Assembly (NCBI RefSeq): GCF_014217565.1
Contig: NZ_CP043661.1
Span: 8,092,808 to 8,156,807, forward strand
Origin: Kribbella qitaiheensis
GTDB taxonomy: Bacteria; Actinomycetota; Actinomycetes; Propionibacteriales; Kribbellaceae
Length of the DNA: 64,000 nucleotides
Reading direction: 5' to 3'
Part shown: one piece after another, positions 16,056 to 24,043 of the stretch
How the letters are laid out: the number at the start of each line of letters is the position of its first letter
Position numbering within the stretch: the stretch's first letter is position 1
Notes under the pieces: model-generated
The model's database searches: none
The model's input: the letters and a program-made list of their open reading frames with translations, nothing else
What the model was told of the DNA's origin: nothing
Position numbers and translations under genes: made by a program

Positions 16056-17468
16056 TCACCACGAGAACCGTTCCTGATGGAGTTGGGAAGCCGGCAGACC
16101 GGCCTCCAGCGCGGCCGCCGAGATCGCGTCCATCCACGGGTCCGGTCCGCAGACGAAGACGTCGTACGCCGAAAGGTGCGGGACGAGTGCCTCGAGTGCG
16201 GCGGCATCTTCCCACTGGGCTGCCTCCTGCGGGAGCCACGACTTGCGGTCGGTGATGCGCCGCCCGAGCACGTAGTGGACGGTGGTGCCGCGGTCGCGAG
16301 CCAGTTGCTCGAGCTCTTCGCGGAACACCAGGTCCGGACTGCTCCGGGCGCGGTAGACCAGGACGGCGTCACCGGGGGAGTAGGGCAGATCCTCCAGCAG
16401 GGCACGGAGCGGGGTGATTCCGATGCCGCAGGCAAGCATCGCGAGGCGCCGGCCGATCCGGCGCTCGCCCGTCAGCCGGCCGTACGGACCCTCGATCAGC
16501 ACCTTGGTTCCAGGCCGGAGACCGGCCAGCCGGCGGCTGCTGTCGCCCGCATCCTTGGCGGTGATCTGCAGTCGATGGTGCCGCGGCGGTGCGGACAGCG
16601 AGTACGGGTTGCCACGCGACCAGCCCGGACCGTCGAGGAACCGGAAGACGAAGAACTGGCCGGCCTGGACCGGTAGCCGGTGCAACCCGCGACCGGCCAG
16701 GTGGACCGTGACGACGTCCTGGCTCTCCCGGACGACCGAACTCACGGTGATCCCGTGCCGCAGCGTCCGCCAGATCGGTAGCCCGACGCGGTAGAAGGCG
16801 ATCGCGCCGGCCGCGAGTGCGTAGGCGGACCACCAATAGACCTGGGCGAGCCGTGAGGTGGAGAAGTCCTGACCGGTCCAGATCTCGTGCGGGATGGACA
16901 AGCCGACGCCGACGTAGGCGTAGAGATGCAGCAGATGCCACGACTCGTACCGGAGTGCCTTTCGAGCGACCCGCACAGACGTGACAGCGACGGCGGTCAG
17001 GGCGATGGTGGCTGCCACGGCCAGCAGCATCCCGCCGTACGCGGTGACGATGGTCCACGTCTCCCGCAGCAGGTCGCTGTGGTCGCGGAGGGTGTAGCCG
17101 ACTGTGATCAGCACGATGTGTGCCAGCAGCAGATTGAACGAGTAGAAGCCGACCAGCCGGTGCCGCCGCGCCAGCTCGTCCTGACCGTAGCTCCGCTCGA
17201 TGATCGGGACCCGTGCCATCAGGAACACCTGTACGAGCAGGAGATCCGCCGCGACCAGTCCGGTCAGCCGTCCCACCGAGATGAGCAGATCGGCCGGCCC
17301 GGAGCCCAGCAACTGCAGGCCGCGGCCGGACACCCAGAGCAGTAGGACGACCAGCGCGCTGACCCAGCAGGCGATGGCGACCGCGTCGCGCCACCACGGG
17401 GGTGTCCGGCGCATCCGCGATCTTGCGTGCGAGGACCGCGTCGCTCCGGCCGTCCTCATTGTGCTCAT
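16056..17468 (-). CDS. Ferric-reductase-like membrane flavocytochrome
   Basis: A 470-aa fusion. Residues ~25-245 hold about six membrane helices with histidines on paired helices (RRHRLVGFYSFNLLLAHIVL; YESWHLLHLYAYVGVGL), the heme-binding ferric-reductase core. From ~250 a soluble FNR-like module follows: GNPYSLSAPP for FAD (R-x-Y-S variant), LIEGPYGRLTG, MLACGIGITPLRALL for NAD(P)H and the C-terminal YDVFVCGPDPWMDA. It would pass electrons from NAD(P)H via FAD and heme across the membrane, plausibly to the two FMN-binding proteins encoded next. It follows the sensor kinase stop by 24 bp. Confidence 0.92.
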   Translation of the reverse strand: MSTMRTAGATRSSHARSRMRRTPPWWRDAVAIACWVSALVVLLLWVSGRGLQLLGSGPADLLISVGRLTGLVAADLLLVQVFLMARVPIIERSYGQDELARRHRLVGFYSFNLLLAHIVLITVGYTLRDHSDLLRETWTIVTAYGGMLLAVAATIALTAVAVTSVRVARKALRYESWHLLHLYAYVGVGLSIPHEIWTGQDFSTSRLAQVYWWSAYALAAGAIAFYRVGLPIWRTLRHGITVSSVVRESQDVVTVHLAGRGLHRLPVQAGQFFVFRFLDGPGWSRGNPYSLSAPPRHHRLQITAKDAGDSSRRLAGLRPGTKVLIEGPYGRLTGERRIGRRLAMLACGIGITPLRALLEDLPYSPGDAVLVYRARSSPDLVFREELEQLARDRGTTVHYVLGRRITDRKSWLPQEAAQWEDAAALEALVPHLSAYDVFVCGPDPWMDAISAAALEAGLPASQLHQERFSW

Positions 17469-17492
17469 GGTGACGACGATGCCCTCGGAATC

Positions 17493-18755
17493 TTAGGGAT
17501 TCCTTGGAGCCTGCGGTGGTCGGTCGGGCAGCCTCGGCAGCGACAGTTCGAAGGTTGCGCCGACCTGACTTTCGACCAGCCGCAACTGACCGCCGTGACG
17601 GTTCGCGACGTCGTGGCTGAGGGCGAGACCGAGGCCGTAGTGGGCCCGTCCGGCCCGTTGCTCGCCCGAGTGGAACCGTCGCAGTACCTGGTCAGCCGCC
17701 TCGGGCGCGATCCCGGGCCCGGTGTCGCTGACGGTGACGACCACCAACCGCCGCTCTCGCCGGACGGCGATGCGCACCTGCCCGCCGGCCGGGGTGTGGT
17801 CGATGGCGTTGTCGACCAGCGACAGGACTGCCCGGCGCAGCGCGGTGGCCGACCCGGAAACCCCGGCGGGTGGCTCGCCGACGTCGGCGAGCAGTTCGAC
17901 GCCGCGGTCCGCGGCGTGGGCCCGAGCGCTGTCGACGACTCCCTGGACGAGTTCGGACAGTTCGAGTGCCTCACGGGTCTCCTGGCCACGTGGATCGGCG
18001 GCGGCCAGCAGATCTTCGACGACCTCACCCAGCCGTTGCGCGTCGAGAACCACACCCTGCGAGTCCGCTTTGGTCTGGTCAGGGAAATCACCCGACCGGA
18101 CGGCGCGGTTCAGCAGTTGCGCGCGGGTGGTGAGCAGGGTCAGCGGTGTCCGCAGTTCGTGGCCGGCGTCGGCGATGAAGGTGCGCTGCAGGGTGAGTGC
18201 CTGCGCCAACGGCCGGACCGCGCGCCGCCCGAACAACACACCAAGCAGTACCGCGAACAGCAGGCCGATCACCGACGCGACCCCCATCGCCTTCAGCAGC
18301 CTGGTTCGCTCCTGATGGGCAGAGGTGAGATCGAGCACCACCTGGACGGTCTGGCCGCCTCGTTGCCGGGTCGCGACCCGGAACATGTCGTGATCACCGG
18401 ACTCGGCGAGATTCGTCAACACCGGTTGGGGTTTCGCACCGACCCGCAGCCTGGCCAGCTCGACGGTCAATTCGCCGGGCAGGCCCGGCGTGGCGGTGAC
18501 GACACCGGCGCGAGTCATCACCAACCAGGCGCTCGGCGGCGGGTCGCCGACGTCGTCGGCAGTGCGTGCGGTGGAACGAAGGAGATCGTCGGCCGCGACG
18601 GACTGCCCGCGAACGACGACGACTGTCACCAGCAGGACGAGGAGCAGCATCGCCAGCGCGACCATGCCCGCGGCCTGGGCGGCCAGTCGCCGGGCGGCGG
18701 TGCGAACGAGGATGTCATCACCGATCGATCTCCGGGCCGGTCGACGCTTCGTCAT
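17493..18755 (-). CDS. Sensor histidine kinase of the ApbE/FMN operon
   Basis: A 420-aa kinase with two membrane helices (~27-49 and ~155-176) enclosing a ~105-aa external sensor. His199 in IADAGHELRTPLTLL is the phosphorylation site; SLVDNAIDHTP (N box), DTGPGIAPE (G1) and YGLGLALSH (G2) make up the ATPase domain. A very long upstream open frame is ignored because ATG 18755 overlaps the response-regulator stop by 4 bp. HAMP is not obvious between helix 2 and the H box. It presumably senses an envelope or redox cue and phosphorylates the regulator encoded just before it. Confidence 0.93.
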   Translation of the reverse strand: MTKRRPARRSIGDDILVRTAARRLAAQAAGMVALAMLLLVLLVTVVVVRGQSVAADDLLRSTARTADDVGDPPPSAWLVMTRAGVVTATPGLPGELTVELARLRVGAKPQPVLTNLAESGDHDMFRVATRQRGGQTVQVVLDLTSAHQERTRLLKAMGVASVIGLLFAVLLGVLFGRRAVRPLAQALTLQRTFIADAGHELRTPLTLLTTRAQLLNRAVRSGDFPDQTKADSQGVVLDAQRLGEVVEDLLAAADPRGQETREALELSELVQGVVDSARAHAADRGVELLADVGEPPAGVSGSATALRRAVLSLVDNAIDHTPAGGQVRIAVRRERRLVVVTVSDTGPGIAPEAADQVLRRFHSGEQRAGRAHYGLGLALSHDVANRHGGQLRLVESQVGATFELSLPRLPDRPPQAPRNP

Positions 18756-19417
18756 GGGCTGCCCAGCCGGTAGCCGAGGCCGCGGACGGTACTGATCACA
18801 CCGCGGCCGAGCTTTCGCCGGCAGTAGTGGACATAGGTGTCGACGATGGACTCGGACTCGGCCTCGCCGAACACCCGGTCGAGCAGGTCTCGCCGGCTGA
18901 AGACCACGGCCGGCCGGGCTGCGAGCAGGCCGAGCAGCGCCGCCTCTCGCTCGGACAACTCGACCTGTTCGCCACGAGTACGCCGTACGGTGCGCGTGGA
19001 CAGGTCCAGGGAACCGCCCGGCACCGGCAAGGAGTGGGCGTGGTCGGTGTGACGCCGGAGCAACGCGCGAAGCCGGGCCAGCAACTCGCTGAGCTCGAAG
19101 GGTTTTGCCAGGTAGTCTTCGGCGCCCGCGTCGAGGCCGTCCACCCGGTCCTGCGTGCTGCCCCGGGCGGACAGCACCATCATCGGCGTCGTCACACCGC
19201 GGCTCCGGAGCCGGGCGATCAGATCCAGGCCTTCGACCGCCGGCAGACCACGGTCGATCATCATCACCTCGAACGACCGGGTCAGCGCCAGGTGCAGCCC
19301 GCGCTGACCATCGGGAGCGATGGTCACCTCGTATCCCTCGGCGGCGAGGACGCGATCGAGCATGGTCGCCAGGTCCTGGTCGTCCTCGACGAGCAACAGT
19401 TCGGTCATCGTGGCCAT
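18752..19417 (-). CDS. OmpR-family response regulator of the ApbE/FMN operon
   Basis: A 221-aa regulator with a receiver domain (acidic pair EDD at 11-13, phospho-acceptor Asp55 in MMIDRGLP, Lys105 in YLAKPF) and a winged-helix Trans_Reg_C domain (LSEREAALLGLLA to STVRGLGYRLGSP). MMIDRG is an unusual acceptor context; most relatives have LDL or LDI. It overlaps the ApbE gene by 13 bp and the kinase by 4 bp. A CTCAGC direct repeat before ApbE may be its own target or that of a related regulator. Confidence 0.94.
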   Translation of the reverse strand: MATMTELLLVEDDQDLATMLDRVLAAEGYEVTIAPDGQRGLHLALTRSFEVMMIDRGLPAVEGLDLIARLRSRGVTTPMMVLSARGSTQDRVDGLDAGAEDYLAKPFELSELLARLRALLRRHTDHAHSLPVPGGSLDLSTRTVRRTRGEQVELSEREAALLGLLAARPAVVFSRRDLLDRVFGEAESESIVDTYVHYCRRKLGRGVISTVRGLGYRLGSP

Positions 19418-20187
19418 CCGGCGGTGGTTCGCCAGGTCCCGTCCGGCGCGATACAGAGACCCTCGTAGGCGGCGATACGGTCGAGGAAATCGGTCCAGTC
19501 ATCGCCCGACACGAAGGCGGCGGTCGCCAGGACGTCGGCAAGCTCCAGGGACGGACCGACGACCGTGATGGAGAGCCGGCGGCCGGTCACTGCCCGGCCG
19601 GTTCGCGGGTCGTACAGATGAGCACCCCGCGCGGTTGTCCCGCTGGTCGCGACGGCGCCGGCCGAAACGGCGACCGAGGTCTTGACGGCAGCCGGATCAA
19701 GCGGGTCCTGGATCCCGACGACGAAGGGCTCACCGCTCGGGCAGTTCACCACCACATCGCCGCCGGCGTTGAGGCACCAGTCAAGCTCTCCGACCGCGGT
19801 GAGCAGACGGGCCGCGCGCTCGGTCGCCCAGCCTTTGACCAGTCCGGACGGATCCCAGTTCCCGTCCGGCCTGGTGGCATCGAAGAGACCTCCGGTCAGC
19901 TCAGCCGCCCGCAGACAGCGACCGGCCACTTCACGGACCAGCGGAGTGGCATCGGCCCAGCCGAGCTCACCGCGCCCGAGCCTGCTGACTTCGCTGTCGT
20001 CGCGGTACGGCGAGAAGACCCGGTCGACCTCACGGAGTTCCGCGTACACAGCGCGCACCGCCGCGTCCGCGGCCGCCGACCCGGCCGACGCGCCACGAGC
20101 AAGCACGCTGACGGGAAGCCCCATCACCTGCTCGACCCAGCTCCGCCTACTCACCACGGGACCCCCATCCCGCCCAGCCTGACTCAT
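19405..20187 (-). CDS. apbE: FAD:protein FMN transferase (ApbE)
   Basis: A 260-aa ApbE-type transferase that moves FMN from FAD onto Thr of FMN-binding domains, fitting the two such proteins in this operon. Seen motifs: WVEQVMGLPVSV at the start, VFSPYRDDSEVSRL, FDATRPDGNWDPSGLVKGWA, NAGGDVVVN, then AVATSG and HLYDPRTGRAV with the Mg-binding DVLATAAFVSG. No lipobox is present, so it may act in the cytoplasm or be exported otherwise. ATG 20187 is the longest sensible start. If the promoter proposed at 20176-20209 is right, translation would begin instead at GTG 20154, which has GGGGG 7 nt upstream. Confidence 0.92.
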   Translation of the reverse strand: MSQAGRDGGPVVSRRSWVEQVMGLPVSVLARGASAGSAAADAAVRAVYAELREVDRVFSPYRDDSEVSRLGRGELGWADATPLVREVAGRCLRAAELTGGLFDATRPDGNWDPSGLVKGWATERAARLLTAVGELDWCLNAGGDVVVNCPSGEPFVVGIQDPLDPAAVKTSVAVSAGAVATSGTTARGAHLYDPRTGRAVTGRRLSITVVGPSLELADVLATAAFVSGDDWTDFLDRIAAYEGLCIAPDGTWRTTAGWPR

Positions 20188-20209
20188 GGTTGCTGAGTAC
20201 AAGCTGAGC
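20176..20209 (-). promoter_or_regulatory. CTCAGC direct-repeat box and -10 hexamer before apbE
   Basis: Reading the minus strand, GCTCAGC (20209-20203), TTGT, ACTCAGC (20198-20192) form a direct repeat with 11-bp period. Exactly 10 nt later comes CAGGCT (20181-20176) as candidate -10. The same layout is found at five other promoters in this window. It implies transcription starts inside the annotated first codons of apbE. Confidence 0.6.
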
Positions 20210-20278
20210 CGGGTGCCCGCCGCGTCGAAATCTCCGCGCCGAGGTGTATTGCCGGTATCACGGCGATCTCGACGTTCA

Positions 20279-20298
20279 GCATACCCCCGGGGGTATGC
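20279..20298. promoter_or_regulatory. CsoR/CstR-type operator 1
   Basis: GCATACCCCCGGGGGTATGC is a perfect 20-bp palindrome with the ATACC...GGTAT arms and central G/C tract typical of CsoR-family operators. It lies 34 bp before the small Cys-protein start and serves the operon 20332-20829. A near-identical site at 20888 precedes the metallo-hydrolase. Confidence 0.85.
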
Positions 20299-20331
20299 TG
20301 ATGATTGATCGCCGATCCGGAGGAGCTTGGG

Positions 20332-20496
20332 ATGTGTCGAGCAGTGAAGTGCCGCCAGTGCGGCAAGACGACGTGGGCCGGCTGCGGTCAGCACGCCGCG
20401 CAGGTCAAGCAGGCGGTCCCGGTAGAGCAGTGGTGTGGCGGTCACCCGAAGGGTGAAGGTGGTGGTGGGTACTTCGCCCGCCTGTTCGGTCGCTGA
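20332..20496 (+). CDS. Small Cys-rich protein of the CstR/CsoR locus
   Basis: A 54-aa protein starting MCRAVKCRQCGKTTWAGCG, with CRQCGK and AGCGQH as likely metal- or sulfur-binding knuckles, one more Cys in QWCGGH and a Gly-rich tail. GGAGGAG ends 6 nt before ATG 20332. Small proteins beginning with 'C..C..CGK.TWAGCG.H' are common in actinobacteria beside CsoR-family genes, but no function has been assigned that I know of. It is the first gene after operator 1 and is followed by the regulator, so it should be induced with it. A role in binding the effector metal or persulfide is a guess. Confidence 0.85.
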   Translation: MCRAVKCRQCGKTTWAGCGQHAAQVKQAVPVEQWCGGHPKGEGGGGYFARLFGR

Positions 20497-20559
20497 CCAA
20501 GCGTCAGGCAGATTTGAGGCAGTGACGTCCGGGATGGTTTCGGTGTGGAGGTGGCAGCG

Positions 20560-20829
20560 GTGCAGATGGACAGCCAGGTGATGAAGGACCCGTTGACGCG
20601 GCTCAAGCGCGCACATGGGCAGCTCGCGGGTGTGATTGCGATGATCGAGGCAGGCGATGAGTGCGAGCGGGTGTTGACCCAGCTTGCCGCCGTGTCGAGT
20701 GCGCTGGACCGGGCCGGATTCAAGATCATCTCCACCGGCATGCGGCACTGCCAAGCGATGCGCGACCGCGGCGAGGAGCCGCCGCTGACCGAGGAGCAGT
20801 TGGAGAAGCTGTTCCTCGCCTTGGCCTGA
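20560..20829 (+). CDS. CsoR/FrmR-family sensor, CstR (persulfide)-like subtype
   Basis: An 89-aa all-helical regulator: RLKRAHGQLAGVIAMIE, then CERVLTQLAAVSSAL and MRHCQAMR. Cys35 and Cys64 match the two reactive Cys of the family (29 apart, as in CsoR and CstR). The third Cu(I) ligand, a His four residues before the second Cys, is Gly60 here. Loss of that His with both Cys kept is the CstR pattern, where persulfides cross-link the thiols. The downstream MBL-rhodanese gene and TauE relic support this. GTG 20560 lies 8 nt after GGAGG. It would repress through the two palindromes at 20279 and 20888. Confidence 0.88.
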   Translation: MQMDSQVMKDPLTRLKRAHGQLAGVIAMIEAGDECERVLTQLAAVSSALDRAGFKIISTGMRHCQAMRDRGEEPPLTEEQLEKLFLALA

Positions 20830-20887
20830 GACCAGTACCGGACCCTGCGTTCTTGTCTGTCGAGATGAGCGCGGAGGTCTGTTCAAC

Positions 20888-20907
20888 GCATACTCCCAGG
20901 GGTATGC
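20888..20907. promoter_or_regulatory. CsoR/CstR-type operator 2
   Basis: GCATACTCCCAGGGGTATGC differs from operator 1 at only two central positions and keeps both GCATAC/GTATGC arms. It ends 15 bp before the start of the metallo-hydrolase gene, so that gene has its own repressible promoter. Confidence 0.85.
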
Positions 20908-20922
20908 AGATAAGGAATTGAG

Positions 20923-22284
20923 ATGGCCATCGACATCGAGGTGATCGAGACGTCGTCACTGGGTGACCGCAGTTACCTGGCCAGCGACGGCCAGGTAGCG
21001 GTCGTGGTCGACCCGCAACGCGATATCGACCGGATTCTCGACCTCGTCAACCGCAAGGGGGCGCGGATCACGTATGTCCTGGAAACACACATCCACAATG
21101 ACTACGTGACCGGCGGCCTGGAGTTGGCCCGGGCAACTGGCGCGACGTATGTCGTGGGAGCCGGTGACGAGGTCGAGTTCGAACGGCTCGCGGTCGGCGA
21201 CGGGGACGAGATCAGCACCGGCACGATCAGGCTGCGGGTTCTCCACACTCCCGGGCACACCCATCACCACATCGCCTACGCCCTTCACAGCAGCGACGGC
21301 AACGGCGAGATCCAAGCGGTGTTCACCGGCGGATCGATGCTGTTCGGCGCGACCGGCCGCACCGATCTGTTAGGCCCCGAGCACACCGACGAACTGACCC
21401 ACGCGCAGTACCACTCCGTACGGCGACTGGCCGCGGAACTGCCCGGCACCGCCGAGGTGCTGCCCACCCACGGGTTCGGCAGTTTCTGCTCCGCGACCCC
21501 GACCAGCGGCGACTCCTCGACCGTGGCCGAGCAGCACACCGCGAACCCCGCCCTCACACTGCAGGAGCAGGACTACGTCGACACGCTGCTAGCCGGCCTG
21601 GACGCCTACCCCGCCTACTACGCCCACATGGGCGTCATCAACAAACGCGGCCCGGAGCCGGTCGACCTGTCCCTGCCCGAACCAGTCGACGCCGCCGAGT
21701 TGCGTCACCGGCTGGAAGCAGGCGAATGGGTCGTCGACCTGCGCGAACGAACCGCCTTCGCCGCTGGGCACCTGGCCGGAACCCTGGCCTTCGAGCTGTC
21801 CGCCAACTTCGTCACCTACCTGGGCTGGCTCTACCAGTACGGCACCCCGCTCACCCTCATCGGTGACACCCAAGACCAGGTCGCCGACGCCCGCCGTGAA
21901 CTGGTCCGGATCGGCATCGACGTACTGTCCGGCGCCGCCACCGGAGACATCACCGCCCTGGCCGGCAACCAGCCCCTACGGTCCTACCCGGTCACCGACT
22001 TCGCCGGGCTCGCCGCCGCCCGCAAAGAACGCGCGATCCGGGTGATTGATGCCCGACGCAACGACGAACGCGCCAAGAGCAGCGTCAGCGAATCGATCCA
22101 CATCCCGCTGCACGAACTCGCCGACCGGCTCGGCGAGATCCCTGACGGAGAAGTCTGGGTGTACTGCGGCTCCGGCTATCGCGCATCCATCGCCGCCTCC
22201 GTACTCGACCGCCATGGTCACCAACTCGTCCTCGTCAACGACGCCTACGACCACGCCGAACAAGCGGGTCTGATCCAGTCGTGA
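20923..22284 (+). CDS. Persulfide dioxygenase-rhodanese fusion (CstB-like)
   Basis: A 453-aa three-domain protein. Residues 1-~235: ETHE1-type metallo-beta-lactamase fold with HIHNDYVTGG (His56, His58, Asp60), TPGHTHHH and the late LPTHGFGSFC. About 255-340: a rhodanese-like domain whose active-site loop lacks Cys, a pseudo-rhodanese. About 350-453: a complete rhodanese with Cys415 in YCGSGYRAS. This order equals CstB of the staphylococcal sulfide-stress operon, which oxidises persulfides and releases thiosulfate. It is preceded by operator 2 and followed by a dead TauE-type exporter, so a sulfide or persulfide detoxification role is well supported. Confidence 0.92.
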   Translation: MAIDIEVIETSSLGDRSYLASDGQVAVVVDPQRDIDRILDLVNRKGARITYVLETHIHNDYVTGGLELARATGATYVVGAGDEVEFERLAVGDGDEISTGTIRLRVLHTPGHTHHHIAYALHSSDGNGEIQAVFTGGSMLFGATGRTDLLGPEHTDELTHAQYHSVRRLAAELPGTAEVLPTHGFGSFCSATPTSGDSSTVAEQHTANPALTLQEQDYVDTLLAGLDAYPAYYAHMGVINKRGPEPVDLSLPEPVDAAELRHRLEAGEWVVDLRERTAFAAGHLAGTLAFELSANFVTYLGWLYQYGTPLTLIGDTQDQVADARRELVRIGIDVLSGAATGDITALAGNQPLRSYPVTDFAGLAAARKERAIRVIDARRNDERAKSSVSESIHIPLHELADRLGEIPDGEVWVYCGSGYRASIAASVLDRHGHQLVLVNDAYDHAEQAGLIQS

Positions 22285-22316
22285 AGCCCCACAGCGGGCA
22301 ACGACGGGACACGGCG

Positions 22317-22605
22317 TGATCGTTGCGTCGGGCTCGGCGCCGTCATCGGAGCCCTGCTCGGGCTCTCCTCGGCCACCGCCGTGCTCCCGCGGATCCGTCG
22401 ACGCGGTCTGATCGCCTGGCGTATCGCAGATGTGTTTGGAGCCGCAGGAACCGTGACAGCGTTCGCAGGCACGGCCGTGAATGAGGTTCTTCCCGAGAAC
22501 CTCGTACTGCTCGGATTCGCCGCCCTGATGATCGCCGCGGCAGTCCAGATACTCCGCGGCTCAGGCACCACCGGCGGATGCTGCGCCCTGCCCGGCGGCG
22601 GGTGA
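22317..22605 (+). pseudogene. TauE/SafE sulfite exporter remnant
   Basis: The frame containing LGLGAVIGALLGL runs directly into SSATAVLPRIRRRGLIAWRIADVFGAAG and then VLLGFAALMIAAAVQILRG. Normal TauE proteins have the Gly-rich VGGGG...VPALVY segment and a second helix between those two parts; it is missing, and the second half of the protein is absent after CCALPGGG. One base also seems lost near 22328. TauE exporters remove sulfite or related anions and usually accompany CstR/CstB, so the original operon is clear though this member is dead. Confidence 0.75.
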
Positions 22606-22693
22606 CCTGGCGCAGCTGCCTACCCAAGGCATCGTGGAGGTGCCACGTCGACCTGCTCGCACTGTCCGTCAGCCCCACAACCCTGTCGCCGAA

Positions 22694-22728
22694 ATGCCGT
22701 TCCGGAGGATTACCCGCGGGAACGGCAT
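22694..22728. terminator. Hairpin between convergent genes
   Basis: ATGCCGTTCC (22694-22703) and GGAACGGCAT (22719-22728) form a perfect 10-bp stem with a 15-nt loop. It lies between the convergent TauE relic and the membrane-protein gene, so it could end transcription from both sides. No T tract follows on the plus strand. Confidence 0.5.
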
Positions 22729-22737
22729 CTTGTCGGA

Positions 22738-23995
22738 TCAGCCCAAGGTCTTCTGCAGCGCCTGGACTGCCTGCTTCTCGGTGGTCGGGTTCTTGGTTTT
22801 GCGGACTGAGGTGAACAGCGCGTCGTTCTGGCTGTCGATGAAGTCCCAGGCCTTTCCGTCGAGGGGCTTGAGGGTGTCTTCGTCGTCGTCCCAGGCCTTT
22901 TCGTAGGCGTCGACGGCGTTGTTCAGTCCGGTCTGGTCGCTCTTGACGAGGTCTGCGTCCATGCTGTTGACCAAGGTGCGGAACCGGGCCACATCGGCTG
23001 CGGGGAAGTGTGAGATCGCCTGCTCCGAGGTGAGGTGGAGGTTCGCCGCTGCCGGGTTCGGGCCCTCGCCCTCGGCGGCCCGCGTTCGTGTGCGGCTGTG
23101 CGTTTGCCCAGGTCAGGAGGATGCCGGTGGCAACGGCTGCGGCTGCCATCACGCCGAGGAGGGGCCACTCGCGGCGCGGCTGGTGATACTTGGCCGATCG
23201 TACGTCGCGCTGGTGTCCTTCGATGACGTCGGTCTTGGTGAGGGTGAGGTAGACGACGGTTGCCAGGATCGCGCTCAGGAAGATGAGGCTGGTGACCAGG
23301 GTTCCGAGGCCCAGGCCCTGGTCGGGGACCTTGGGGGACGCCAGCCAGTCGCCGAGGTTCGCGCCGAGCGGACGGGTGAGGATGTACGCCAGCCAGAAGG
23401 CCAGGACCGGGTTCGCGCCCAGACGCCAGCAGGCGACGATGATCGCGATCAGGGCCAGCGGCAACAGAACTGACACGCCCGGACTCCAGCCGGTCAGCTC
23501 GAGAGTCCAGTCGCCGGCCGCGGTTCCGAGGGCGAAGGTGACGAGGACGGCCAGCCAGTAGAAGCCCTCGCGCGGCCGGCTGACGATGCTGTGGATCGAG
23601 AGTGTGCGTTCACGGGCCCACCAGATGCCGAACACGACGACAAGAGCCACCGTGAAGACGGCTGTACTGATCCACAACGGCACGCCGAGTTGGTCGGTGA
23701 GGATGTCGGTGTAGAGCGTGCCGGTGACGCTGACGACCACGACGGTGAGCCAGTAGGCGGCCGGCTTGTATCGGGTCGTGCTCACCTGCCAGCCGAGGAC
23801 TACGGCGAACACCACGGTGAAGATGATCGCGGTGGCAACAAGGCCAACGCCCAGCTGCATGTTGATCCAGTCGGCGAAGCTCTCACCGACGGTGGTGCAC
23901 AGGATCTTGATGAGCCAGAACCAGACAGTGACCTCGGGCACCTTGTTGAGCAGCGCCCGGGATGTTGCCGTGCGGGTCGCGGTATTGGTTGTCAT
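22738..23995 (-). pseudogene. COG4705-type multi-helix membrane protein, frameshifted before its C-terminal domain
   Basis: From ATG 23995 (MTTNTATRTATSRALLNKVPEVTVWF) the frame gives eight or so helices with the paired repeats WLIKILCTTVGESFADWI, GTLYTDILTDQLGVPLWI, GTAAGDWTLELTGWSPGV and TRPLGANLGDWLASP, typical of the uncharacterised COG4705 family. After ILLTWANAQPHTNA the meaningful sequence moves to another frame (EGPNPAAANLHLTSEQAISHF, ARFRTLVNSMDADLVKSD, ending ALQKTLG at 22738). An extra base in the GGCC near 23076-23082 accounts for this. The last ~100 residues would form a helical external domain. Function unknown. It lies 49 bp from the kinase stop, read the same way. Confidence 0.75.
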
Positions 23996-24043
23996 GCGGG
24001 CCACCCTTGCCTGAAGCACCTGCACGCAACCTGACTGCCGTCG

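Noticed and set aside
18756..19541. Upstream extension of the sensor kinase frame
   Set aside because: It overlaps the response regulator fully in another frame and lacks kinase-like sequence; ATG 18755 is coupled to the regulator stop.
20188..20886. Upstream extension of the ApbE frame across the Cys-protein and CsoR-family genes
   Set aside because: It is antisense to both genes and contains the operator; ApbE homology starts only after 20187.
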